64,000 nt of DNA, taken from contig CAAEFE010000137.1 of assembly GCA_900755095.1 (NCBI GenBank), forward strand, positions 41,470-105,469. The letters are read 5' to 3'. Position numbers and translations under genes: made by a program. The DNA comes from an uncultured Bacteroides sp. Lineage in GTDB: Bacteria; Bacteroidota; Bacteroidia; Bacteroidales; Bacteroidaceae. Below the pieces are notes generated by a model. It ran no database searches. It saw only the letters and a list, made by a program, of their open reading frames with translations, and was not told the origin of the DNA. Positions 50,050 to 56,686 of the stretch are shown piece after piece (the first letter of the stretch is position 1; each line of letters opens with the position of its first letter).

Positions 50050-50162
50050 TTTTTCTTTGAAACGAGTTTGGCTTGTGATTAGAAATAAGGCTTATACCTT
50101 GCATTTTACTGTGGTATATGCAATTTAGAATGAATTTCTTTTTCCTATTCTGATTTATGTCC

Positions 50163-50170
50163 TATCTTTG
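50163..50170 (+). promoter_or_regulatory. -7 box (TATCTTTG) for the 6S-like RNA
   Basis: TATCTTTG sits directly ahead of the outer stem of the folded RNA, placing its 5' end near 50177. Confidence 0.6.
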
Positions 50171-50176
50171 TAGTGC

Positions 50177-50350
50177 TCTTTTTTCAAAATCACACAAGGC
50201 TGGAAACCTGCCTTGTAATTGTGGCAGGCATTTTTATGCCTGTCCGGTTCATTCTATATGGGCGGTTTCGCACCCCCATGTAGAGTGTTAATGCACCTGC
50301 TGCCTTGTGTGAACGAGAAAAGAGCAATGGGACAGGCGGAACCGCTTCTT
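50177..50350 (+). ncRNA. ssrS: 6S RNA-like structured RNA (ssrS candidate)
   Basis: About 175 nt, close to 6S size. The two ends close in a long interrupted stem: TGCTCTTTTTTC (50174-50185) with GAGAAAAGAGCA (50315-50326), then CACACAAGGC (50191-50200) with GCCTTGTGTG (50302-50311). The middle is an open region, capped by a terminal hairpin CTATATGGG (50254-50262)/CCCATGTAG (50275-50283) that extends by four more pairs. CAGGCAT/ATGCCTG can form a side hairpin in the 5' half. The 3' half has CACCTGCTGCC, reminiscent of the CCUGCGGC segment of E. coli 6S. A GCGG..CCGC hairpin with TTCTTTT follows. 6S RNA sequesters sigma-factor-bound RNA polymerase. The assignment rests on fold and context, not a family search. 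A stable alternative hairpin, ACAAGGC/GCCTTGT, competes for the 5' arm. Confidence 0.62.
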
Positions 50351-50421
50351 TTATTATCTAAAACCACCTTTCTGTTTAGCCCCGTTGAACTTAATTTATT
50401 CACCATTTAATTTAAATTCTT

Positions 50422-50874
50422 ATGAGGGAGGTTTTAAACAACCAGCAGATTGTTTGTCCGGGGGACGCAACACAATTCATGCATGCCATTTTTTCTTCAG
50501 ATCATGAAATGATGACCTTTTATCTTACGCTCAATCGTTTTATAAATCCAGCCAGTTATTTGGTGGAACGCTCGGATCGGCAAAGACTGGAAGATTTAGA
50601 GAATGTTCTTTTTGGTAATGTAGCAGCCTTCGAGGCAGTTCATCATTTTAAGAAAATTAGTGTAAAAGATGTGATTAAAGGATTTGGTATGCATATGATG
50701 AATATGCAGGTTTCAAATGCCAATCGTATGCAAAGTGCCAATATAATGGGCTCTTTTATAGATTGTATTATCGATACTACTAAAAATAGTTGGCAATATA
50801 AACAGATGTACCGGGTCAATCATTTACATCTTGAGAATGTCAGATATTTGCTGAATCGACTGAATGAAGAGTAA
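50422..50874 (+). CDS. Conserved-looking 150-residue hypothetical protein
   Basis: 150 residues, no signal peptide or membrane helix, mostly helical by composition. The N-terminal part (about 10-60) reads PGDATQFMHAIFSSDHEMM and LTLNRFINPASYLVE; the C-terminal half is His/Asn/Met-rich. I do not recognise the family. It is coding-like in base use and starts with ATG. It lies just after the 6S-like RNA and could share its transcript by read-through. It ends before the repeat-rich gap. No function is proposed. Confidence 0.7.
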   Translation: MREVLNNQQIVCPGDATQFMHAIFSSDHEMMTFYLTLNRFINPASYLVERSDRQRLEDLENVLFGNVAAFEAVHHFKKISVKDVIKGFGMHMMNMQVSNANRMQSANIMGSFIDCIIDTTKNSWQYKQMYRVNHLHLENVRYLLNRLNEE

Positions 50875-50991
50875 TCTGTTGAAGGAAATAATAGTGACCT
50901 GGTGATTATAATTTGTCTCTTTCTACAGAGTTAAAAACGTTATTCTTATTGTCACTTGTCACTTTCCAGGCTTAATGTGCTGGAATTTAGC

Positions 50992-51060
50992 GTGATAAGG
51001 GTGATAATAGGTGGTGACAATAGGGTGATAATAGAGAAAAATCGCTTTTCTATTGTCACC
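50992..51060. repeat. GTGAYAA repeats and hairpin
   Basis: GTGATAA/GTGACAA occurs at 50992, 51001, 51014 and 51025. GGTGACAATAG (51013-51023) pairs perfectly with CTATTGTCACC (51050-51060), and GGTGATAATAGA competes for the same arm with one G-T pair. It could end transcription from either side. The same GTGATAAGG-GTGATA wording recurs between the two signal peptidase genes. Confidence 0.55.
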
Positions 51061-51178
51061 TTCATAAGAGATTCTGCCTTCCTGATTCAGGTAAGCCGGT
51101 TCATTTAATAGTTTGTGCTACGTTTATTAAGCTGTTTTCAACGTTAGATTAATGTAGTACGGTCGTTACATTTCTTCG

Positions 51179-51266
51179 TTTCACGCCTGTAATCCCATGA
51201 GTTCATGTACGTGAACCGATGGGATCACGTACGTAGTCCCAACGGTTTACGTACGTGGAACGAAAA
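51179..51266. repeat. 22-bp-period array 2 (GTAC-centred palindromes)
   Basis: Three palindromes centred on GTAC lie exactly 22 bp apart (centres 51208/9, 51230/1, 51252/3): GTTCATGTACGTGAAC (51201-51216), GATCACGTACGTAGTC (51223-51238) and GTTTACGTACGTGGAAC (51245-51261), separated by 6-bp spacers. A degenerate fourth unit at 51179-51200 shares 13 of 22 positions with the third. Between convergent genes. Not a CRISPR: the spacers are too short and there is no cas gene nearby. Confidence 0.85.
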
Positions 51267-51381
51267 CAGGAAGCAGACAAAAGATATTAATCAAGGCTTG
51301 TCCGCTTGTTAACTTAACCGGGATGTATGATAAGATAAGTAGTGTCAGGACGTTTGATGTCTTTGTCTGGCTATTATAATG

Positions 51382-52011
51382 TTATTTACTTGTTAATACC
51401 AACAAACTCTCCGGTCCCATATTGAAAAGCAGGTCAATAATACTCAGATTAGGGAGAAAACCGAGTTTGGAATCAAAGACTTGGTAATAGGGATGCGGAA
51501 TAAATTCCGGGTCGGCTATCCGGAAATCTTTCTTAGGATGAATAATCTCGCGGAAATCTGTTTCTTCTGCTGCAAATTCCGTTTTATATTCTGAAGTTCG
51601 TTCAATGCAAGGTTGAATGTCTATCAACTTACAGACCAGCTGGCAGATTTCTTCGTTGAAATCGGCTAAAAACTCGTATTTCTTCTCATAGAAAGGTCGG
51701 AAGTCGTCTTTATAATATTCAAAGTAAGGAGTGCTGTTGTAGGCTGATTCGATAGCATTCCAATGCAGATGGCGCCAGTTACCGTGATCGGAAATACGTA
51801 TATCCTTCATCGGACATTTCAGCGTATCCGGTTTGACGGTTGGAATGGAGAGTGCCAGTTCGCCGTCAGGTCCGGCAATCGTACAACGGTTGCGATAGGT
51901 TTGCTTTATATAATGATCGTGTTGTTCGACATATATTTTATCATATTCCAATAGTTTGGTATAATATTCTACTGGAGCAAGGTAGGCAGAAGATAAATAA
52001 GCTATTCTCAT
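51382..52011 (-). CDS. WbqC-family protein
   Basis: 209 residues, no signal peptide. The N-terminal pattern RIAYLSSAYLAPVEYYTKLL followed by HDHYIKQTYRNRCTIAGPDG matches the WbqC-like family, found in O-antigen and glycan biosynthesis clusters; its biochemical role is unsettled. FNEEICQLVCKLIDI and the C-terminal NLSIIDLLFNMGPES are also family-like. Last gene of a leftward operon, 42 bp after the degenerate signal peptidase. The dapB-signal peptidase-wbqC order is what I remember from Bacteroides genomes. Confidence 0.85.
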   Translation of the reverse strand: MRIAYLSSAYLAPVEYYTKLLEYDKIYVEQHDHYIKQTYRNRCTIAGPDGELALSIPTVKPDTLKCPMKDIRISDHGNWRHLHWNAIESAYNSTPYFEYYKDDFRPFYEKKYEFLADFNEEICQLVCKLIDIQPCIERTSEYKTEFAAEETDFREIIHPKKDFRIADPEFIPHPYYQVFDSKLGFLPNLSIIDLLFNMGPESLLVLTSK

Positions 52012-52053
52012 TATTTTATGTACAGATGTTATGTTGAAAACTATGCATGTGAA

Positions 52054-52992
52054 TTATTTTACAGACTGAAAGAGGCGATTCCATCGGTATCCGTCAAAGA
52101 TTCCCGTTCCTTTTTCTTTAGAGAACCAGATTAGTGATGCTTTCCCGATGATATGGTCTTGCGGAACGAATCCGAACAGACGTGAATCGGACAGATTGAC
52201 ACTATTGTTGGAAGCCATCCAGTAGTAATCTTTGGTAAAAAAACAATGCTGTGTGGGTTTTCCGTCGATATAAAGCGTATCATTCTTTATTTCCGCCTGT
52301 TTGCCTTCGTGCATCACGAGGGTATTTCGCAGCAATGTGATATTCCACGGATATACTCGTAGTGCTTTCCCTTTGCCGGGAACGATGAGCGGTTTAAGCT
52401 CTTTTTCGCTTTTTTCCGTCAAAGGCTGAATCCAGTTCTGATCGCTGATCGCTTGTTCCAGTAAGTAATATTCATAGCGGCTGAAACTGCGGACATGAGT
52501 GCTGTCATTGCTTCCCATCAGTCCGTCATTGGTGATGGAAAGGGTTTGCATAAGCGAAGTGATCAACTGCTCTTTAGTAGCGGGATAGGAGTAGAGTCTC
52601 TTCTTATCCGGATTGAATTGCGCTTCGGGAGAGGATACGGAGAAAAGGGAATCGACAAGCAGGGTATCACCGGGAGTACCGATACAACGGCTGATATAGA
52701 TTTCTCTTCGGTCAATAGTCGGTTGCCCGATGGCGGCGGGATTATTAAAGACTACAACATCTTGTTGCCGGACAGATCGCTCGCACCAACGGTGATATGA
52801 GAACAGTGACATCAGCGGAACCCGCAGGCCGTAGCTCCATTTGTTGACCAGAATACGTTCACCCTGAAAAAGTGAATTCTCCATACCGGTGGAAGGGATA
52901 AGGCAGGATGTAAAAGCGAATCCCCGGAGCAGAAGCACGACGGCTATTGCTCCGGCGAATGCGAATATCCATTTGAATTTACGAATGTTCAT
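52054..52992 (-). CDS. Signal-peptidase-I paralog lacking the catalytic Ser and Lys
   Basis: 312 residues from the ATG at 52992 (a TTG one codon upstream is less likely). One N-terminal membrane anchor (about 7-27), then the signal peptidase fold: IPSTGMENSLFQGERILVNK corresponds to box B. In active enzymes the residue before Met/Leu is the nucleophilic Ser; here it is Gly36. Box D reads YISRCIGTPGDTL, where the general-base Lys is Ser101. Box E-like DYYWMASNNSVNLSDSRLFGFV retains SDSR. Both dyad positions are thus replaced while the fold motifs remain. It may be a scaffold, a substrate-binding partner of the adjacent active enzyme, or may use another nucleophile. 42 bp downstream of the active paralog. 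Confidence 0.85.
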   Translation of the reverse strand: MNIRKFKWIFAFAGAIAVVLLLRGFAFTSCLIPSTGMENSLFQGERILVNKWSYGLRVPLMSLFSYHRWCERSVRQQDVVVFNNPAAIGQPTIDRREIYISRCIGTPGDTLLVDSLFSVSSPEAQFNPDKKRLYSYPATKEQLITSLMQTLSITNDGLMGSNDSTHVRSFSRYEYYLLEQAISDQNWIQPLTEKSEKELKPLIVPGKGKALRVYPWNITLLRNTLVMHEGKQAEIKNDTLYIDGKPTQHCFFTKDYYWMASNNSVNLSDSRLFGFVPQDHIIGKASLIWFSKEKGTGIFDGYRWNRLFQSVK

Positions 52993-52998
52993 CAATTT

Positions 52999-53022
52999 CT
53001 ATCACCTTATCACTCTATCACG
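52999..53022 (-). repeat. Triple GTGATA repeat between signal peptidase genes
   Basis: The minus strand carries GTGATA three times at 9-10 bp steps (GTGATAGAGTGATAAGG followed by TGATAG). It sits in the 42-bp gap upstream of the degenerate paralog and resembles the repeats at 50992. Confidence 0.45.
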
Positions 53023-53034
53023 TCTGTATCCTTA

Positions 53035-54516
53035 TCAGTCTACCCACTTGAAGAGGCGGTTCCAACGGATTTTTCCGTCAAACCATCCGCGGTCTTTGTC
53101 AAGTGACAGCCATACAACGATAGGTTTACCTACTACATGGTCTTCAGGAACAAATCCCCAATAGCGGGAGTCCGCAGAATTGTGGCGGTTGTCGCCCATC
53201 ATCCAGTAATAGTCCATCTTAAAGGTATATTGATCGGTTTTCTCGCCGTTGATATAAATACCGTCCGGCTTGATTTCCAGCTTATTTCCTTCGTAAGCGA
53301 CAATACAACGTTCGTAGATAGGCAGGTTGTCTTCAGTCAGAGTGATAGTAGCACCTTTGGCGGGAATCCAGATCGGACCGTAGTTGTTACGGTTCCATTT
53401 GGTATGTAGGTTGAGCGGGTACATCTGTCCGGCATACTCTTCCGGTTCCATGACGATCTTGCTGATGAGCTTTTTGTTGCCGGACAATGTTTCGTACATT
53501 TTCTTCGTCAGCGGAAGATGATAAATAGGAGCCATCTTTCCTTGTGCATTCCGATTGTCCAGTCCGATCTGTCTGAAGGTTTCTTCCCATGAAGAATCAT
53601 CATACAATGTCTGGTCTGCCTTGCTGATGCCTAATTCACGGAACATATCTTCTGTGATATACGGGCCTGTGGTCTGTACGAAGTAGTTGAACTGCAGATT
53701 TTCGGGATTCTCGATAGCCTTGCCGTCAATCATGACCTGACCGTTTACGATCTGCAGCGTATCTCCGGGCAGACCGACACAGCGTTTTACATAGTTCTCG
53801 CGGCGGTCTACCGGACGATAAACGACCTCTCCGTAAACACGCGGATTCGATAGAATCTGCTGGCGACCGGCATTATAATACAAATCGTAAACAGCACGTT
53901 GCTGCTGGCGCGTCAGACTGTCCATCTCTATCTGCTTGGGATACAGGCGCTGACCTTCACCGTAAGCTATAGAGTAGAAATCTGTTTGCTGATTGTTGAG
54001 CGCTACCGTATCACCGGCAGGAAAGTTGAAGACAACAATGTCATTGAGTTTCACTTTTCCGAACCCGGGAACTCTTTTATATTTCCACTGAGGCCATTCG
54101 ATATATGATTTGGTATTTAAAATAGGCAACGTATGTTGCGCCAACGGCATGGAAAGCGGCGTATTCGGCACACGTGGCCCGTAACTCATCTTGCTGACGT
54201 ACAGGAAGTCGCCTACCAGCAATGACTTTTCCAAAGACGAGGAAGGAATCTGATAGTTTTGGAAAATGTAGATATTGACAAAGTAGACAGCAACCAATGC
54301 AAAGACAATGGCATCTACCCAACTCATAACATTACGAACGGTAGGATTCTTCGATTTCTTCCAGAATGACCAGGGTATTTTCTTGGTGATATAAATATCG
54401 AAGATGAAAGGAACGACAATCAGCCCCCACCAACTGCGTACCCAGATGAGGAAGGCGAGATAAAGGAGAATAGCAATGGTGCATTTGATCCATTGTGTGC
54501 GTGTGGCTTGTCTCAT
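53035..54516 (-). CDS. lepB: Signal peptidase I
   Basis: 493 residues, longer than the E. coli enzyme, with an N-terminal segment of two or three membrane helices (about 10-75). Box B QIPSSSLEKSLLVGDFLYVSK cut at its end gives nucleophile Ser94; box D NYVKRCVGLPGDTL gives general base Lys244; box E GDNRHNSADSRYWGFVP is intact. A long insertion between boxes B and D and another after D enlarge the periplasmic domain, as in other Bacteroidetes enzymes. It cleaves Sec signal peptides at the outer face of the inner membrane. The gene is 33 bp downstream of dapB and upstream of its degenerate paralog in one operon. Confidence 0.94.
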   Translation of the reverse strand: MRQATRTQWIKCTIAILLYLAFLIWVRSWWGLIVVPFIFDIYITKKIPWSFWKKSKNPTVRNVMSWVDAIVFALVAVYFVNIYIFQNYQIPSSSLEKSLLVGDFLYVSKMSYGPRVPNTPLSMPLAQHTLPILNTKSYIEWPQWKYKRVPGFGKVKLNDIVVFNFPAGDTVALNNQQTDFYSIAYGEGQRLYPKQIEMDSLTRQQQRAVYDLYYNAGRQQILSNPRVYGEVVYRPVDRRENYVKRCVGLPGDTLQIVNGQVMIDGKAIENPENLQFNYFVQTTGPYITEDMFRELGISKADQTLYDDSSWEETFRQIGLDNRNAQGKMAPIYHLPLTKKMYETLSGNKKLISKIVMEPEEYAGQMYPLNLHTKWNRNNYGPIWIPAKGATITLTEDNLPIYERCIVAYEGNKLEIKPDGIYINGEKTDQYTFKMDYYWMMGDNRHNSADSRYWGFVPEDHVVGKPIVVWLSLDKDRGWFDGKIRWNRLFKWVD

Positions 54517-54549
54517 AATCTATATTCGTTTGATAGTGGCTTTGAAGCC

Positions 54550-55314
54550 TTATTCGTTTAAGAATGGGAATAAATCACTCATGCCCAGATATCCCTCATG
54601 TTGGGCCGTGTATTCGGCAGCAAGGATGGCTCCCAATACAAAGCCGCCGCGATTCTTGGCATCGTGCGTGATGGAAATGCTGTCTACTTCTGACTCGTAG
54701 CGGATGGTATGGATGCCGAAAACCTCTCCTTCACGGATCGAGTCGATAGGAAACTCGTTGGAAGCGCAGGTGTCGGTGCCGCTGACGGTACCGTCCGGTG
54801 CAAGGAGCGTTCCTTTTACCCATTTGTCTTTGCGGTCCATGTTTTCCAGTATGCCTTCAGCCAGTGTGATGGCAGTGCCGCTGGGTGCATCCAGTTTATG
54901 GATATGATGAGTCTCGCTCATGGTGACGTCATAACCGGGGAATTGATTCATTATTTTTGCCAGATACTTGTTGACAGATGAGAAGATAGCTACTCCAAGA
55001 CTGAAGTTGGACGACCAGAAAAGGGTCTTTCCTCCTTCGGTACATAGCTTTTTGATTTCTTCGCCATGTTCCGCCATCCATCCTGTACTGCCTGATACTA
55101 ATTTGACTCCGGCTTTGAAAGCTTTCATATAATTGCTGTAGGCTACCATCGGATTGGTGAACTCAATGGCTACGTCGGCGGACTTGAATGCTTCCGACTC
55201 AAAGTCTTCCTGATTATCAACATCAATAATGCAGACAATTTCGTGTCCGCGACTAAGGGCTGCCTTTTCAAGTTCCTTGCCCATTTTTCCATAACCGATC
55301 AACGCTATTTTCAT
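54550..55314 (-). CDS. dapB: 4-hydroxy-tetrahydrodipicolinate reductase
   Basis: 254 residues from the ATG at 55314, which begins MKIALIGYGKMGKELEKAAL, the Rossmann NAD(P)H-binding segment. Earlier in-frame starts would add residues upstream of the likely promoter. The catalytic/substrate region ETHHIHKLDAPSGTA (about 135-149) contains the conserved His and the Lys-Asp-Ala-Pro-Ser-Gly-Thr loop. It reduces the DapA product on the route to lysine and meso-diaminopimelate for peptidoglycan. First gene of the operon dapB-lepB-lepB paralog-wbqC, from a -7 box at 55347. Confidence 0.96.
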   Translation of the reverse strand: MKIALIGYGKMGKELEKAALSRGHEIVCIIDVDNQEDFESEAFKSADVAIEFTNPMVAYSNYMKAFKAGVKLVSGSTGWMAEHGEEIKKLCTEGGKTLFWSSNFSLGVAIFSSVNKYLAKIMNQFPGYDVTMSETHHIHKLDAPSGTAITLAEGILENMDRKDKWVKGTLLAPDGTVSGTDTCASNEFPIDSIREGEVFGIHTIRYESEVDSISITHDAKNRGGFVLGAILAAEYTAQHEGYLGMSDLFPFLNE

Positions 55315-55346
55315 TGTTTTCTGACTTATATTCAAAATAATAGTCG

Positions 55347-55354
55347 CAAAGATA
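55347..55354 (-). promoter_or_regulatory. -7 box (TATCTTTG) of the dapB operon
   Basis: The minus strand reads TATCTTTG, 33 bp before the dapB ATG. Confidence 0.6.
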
Positions 55355-55364
55355 AGATTTTTAT

Positions 55365-55372
55365 TACATTTG
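55365..55372 (+). promoter_or_regulatory. -7 box (TACATTTG) of the DUF2851 gene
   Basis: TACATTTG lies 26 bp before the ATG at 55398 and only 10 bp from the oppositely directed dapB box, so the two promoters overlap back to back. Confidence 0.55.
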
Positions 55373-55397
55373 CAGTGCACATTAACTTTCTGTTAAC

Positions 55398-56681
55398 ATG
55401 GAACACCTTCTCCACTATGTGTGGAAACATAAATTATTCCCTCTCAAAGTACTGCAAACCACCAAAGGCTTACTGGTAGAAATTATCGATTCAGGACTGC
55501 AGAACCCTGATGCCGGTCCCGACTTTTTTAATGCGAAGCTGAAGATAGACGGTACATTGTGGGTGGGAAATATAGAGATACATACTCATTCTTCAGACTG
55601 GTACCGTCACGGTCACGACCATGATAAAGCATACGATTCTGTGATTCTGCATGTGGTGGCCGAGGCAGACGCCGAAGTAACCCGTTCCAACGGTGAGCAA
55701 ATCCCCCAACTGCTATTGACCTGTCCCGAGAATGTACAAACCCATTATCATGAACTCTGCATTGCCGACCAATATCCTGCCTGCTACTCCATCATAGGGT
55801 CCTTATCCAAATTAACGATTCACTCCTGGCTGACGGCTCTTCAGACCGAACGACTGGAGCAAAAAGCAAGGCAAATTGCCGACCGGCTGGAACGATGTGA
55901 CCGTCATTGGGAAGATGCCTTCTTTATCACTCTTGCCCGTAATTTCGGTTTCGGCTTGAATGGCGATGCTTTTGAGACGTGGGCAGGACTGCTTCCGTTC
56001 CGGGCGATAGACAAGCATCGGAATGATCTGTTTCAGATAGAGGCTTTTTTCTTCGGGCAGGCCGGTTTGCTGGAGGAGGCGTTTTTAAAGAAGGAGCAGG
56101 AAGATGAGTATAGTCTTCGGCTTCGTAAGGAATTTCGCTATCTGCAACGGAAGTTTGAAATAACTCAGGTGATGGATGCCGGTTTATGGCGTTTTTTGAG
56201 GCTTCGTCCGGAAAACTTCCCCCATATCCGGTTAGCACAGTTGGCCTACTTGTATCAGAAAGTTGATAAGCTTTTTTCGCAGATGATGGAGGCAGAAACC
56301 TTGCCGGAAGTGCGTCAACTACTGTCTACTCATGCTTCTGCTTATTGGGATAATCATTATATATTCGGCCGGCCTTCTTCGCAAAAAGAGAAATCGATGG
56401 GAGAGAGGTCACAGGACTTGATTGTGATTAATACCGTTGTTCCTTTCTTATATGCTTATGGTCTGCATAGAACCGATGAGCGGATGTGTGATCGTGCCGG
56501 ACGTTTTCTGGAAGAGTTGAAAGCGGAGAATAATCATATTATCCGGTCGTGGAGAGATGCCGGGCTACCGGTCGGTTCGGCGGCAGATAGCCAGGCATTG
56601 ATACAGCTCCGCAAAGAGTATTGTGATAAACGGAAATGTCTCTTTTGCCGTTTCGGATACGAGTATTTGCGGAAGAAATGA
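55398..56681 (+). CDS. DUF2851-family protein
   Basis: 427 residues, no signal peptide. MEHLLHYVWKHKLFP, NPDAGPDFFNAKLKIDGTLWVGNIEIH (here longer than I quote in full detail) and the C-terminal RKEYCDKRKCLFCRFGYEYL with a CxxC pair are the marks of this Bacteroidetes-specific family. HTHSSDWYRHGHDHD followed by SVILHVV resembles a nuclease-like core, but no activity is known to me. It shares a back-to-back promoter with dapB and nearly abuts (5 bp) the convergent thioredoxin-fold gene. Confidence 0.85.
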   Translation: MEHLLHYVWKHKLFPLKVLQTTKGLLVEIIDSGLQNPDAGPDFFNAKLKIDGTLWVGNIEIHTHSSDWYRHGHDHDKAYDSVILHVVAEADAEVTRSNGEQIPQLLLTCPENVQTHYHELCIADQYPACYSIIGSLSKLTIHSWLTALQTERLEQKARQIADRLERCDRHWEDAFFITLARNFGFGLNGDAFETWAGLLPFRAIDKHRNDLFQIEAFFFGQAGLLEEAFLKKEQEDEYSLRLRKEFRYLQRKFEITQVMDAGLWRFLRLRPENFPHIRLAQLAYLYQKVDKLFSQMMEAETLPEVRQLLSTHASAYWDNHYIFGRPSSQKEKSMGERSQDLIVINTVVPFLYAYGLHRTDERMCDRAGRFLEELKAENNHIIRSWRDAGLPVGSAADSQALIQLRKEYCDKRKCLFCRFGYEYLRKK

Positions 56682-56686
56682 GTCGT

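Larger units (their letters stand above)
49956..50421. other. 466-bp gap holding a terminator and a 6S-like RNA gene
   Basis: No protein gene fits. A terminator (50005-50049) closes PUL 2, a promoter box lies at 50163 and a folded RNA at about 50177-50350. The rest, 50055-50160, shows nothing. Confidence 0.8.
50875..51381. other. 507-bp gap between convergent genes, repeat-rich
   Basis: No gene fits. It contains GTGATAA-type repeats with a hairpin (50992-51060) and a 22-bp-period palindromic array (51179-51266). 51061-51178 and 51267-51381 show nothing else of note. Confidence 0.75.

Noticed and set aside
50219..50410. Short open frame inside the 6S-like RNA
   Set aside because: It lies within the paired RNA, has no ribosome binding site, and its peptide resembles nothing.
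51179..51266. CRISPR array
   Set aside because: Units are palindromic and contiguous with 6-bp spacers, only 3-4 copies, and no cas gene is present in the window.
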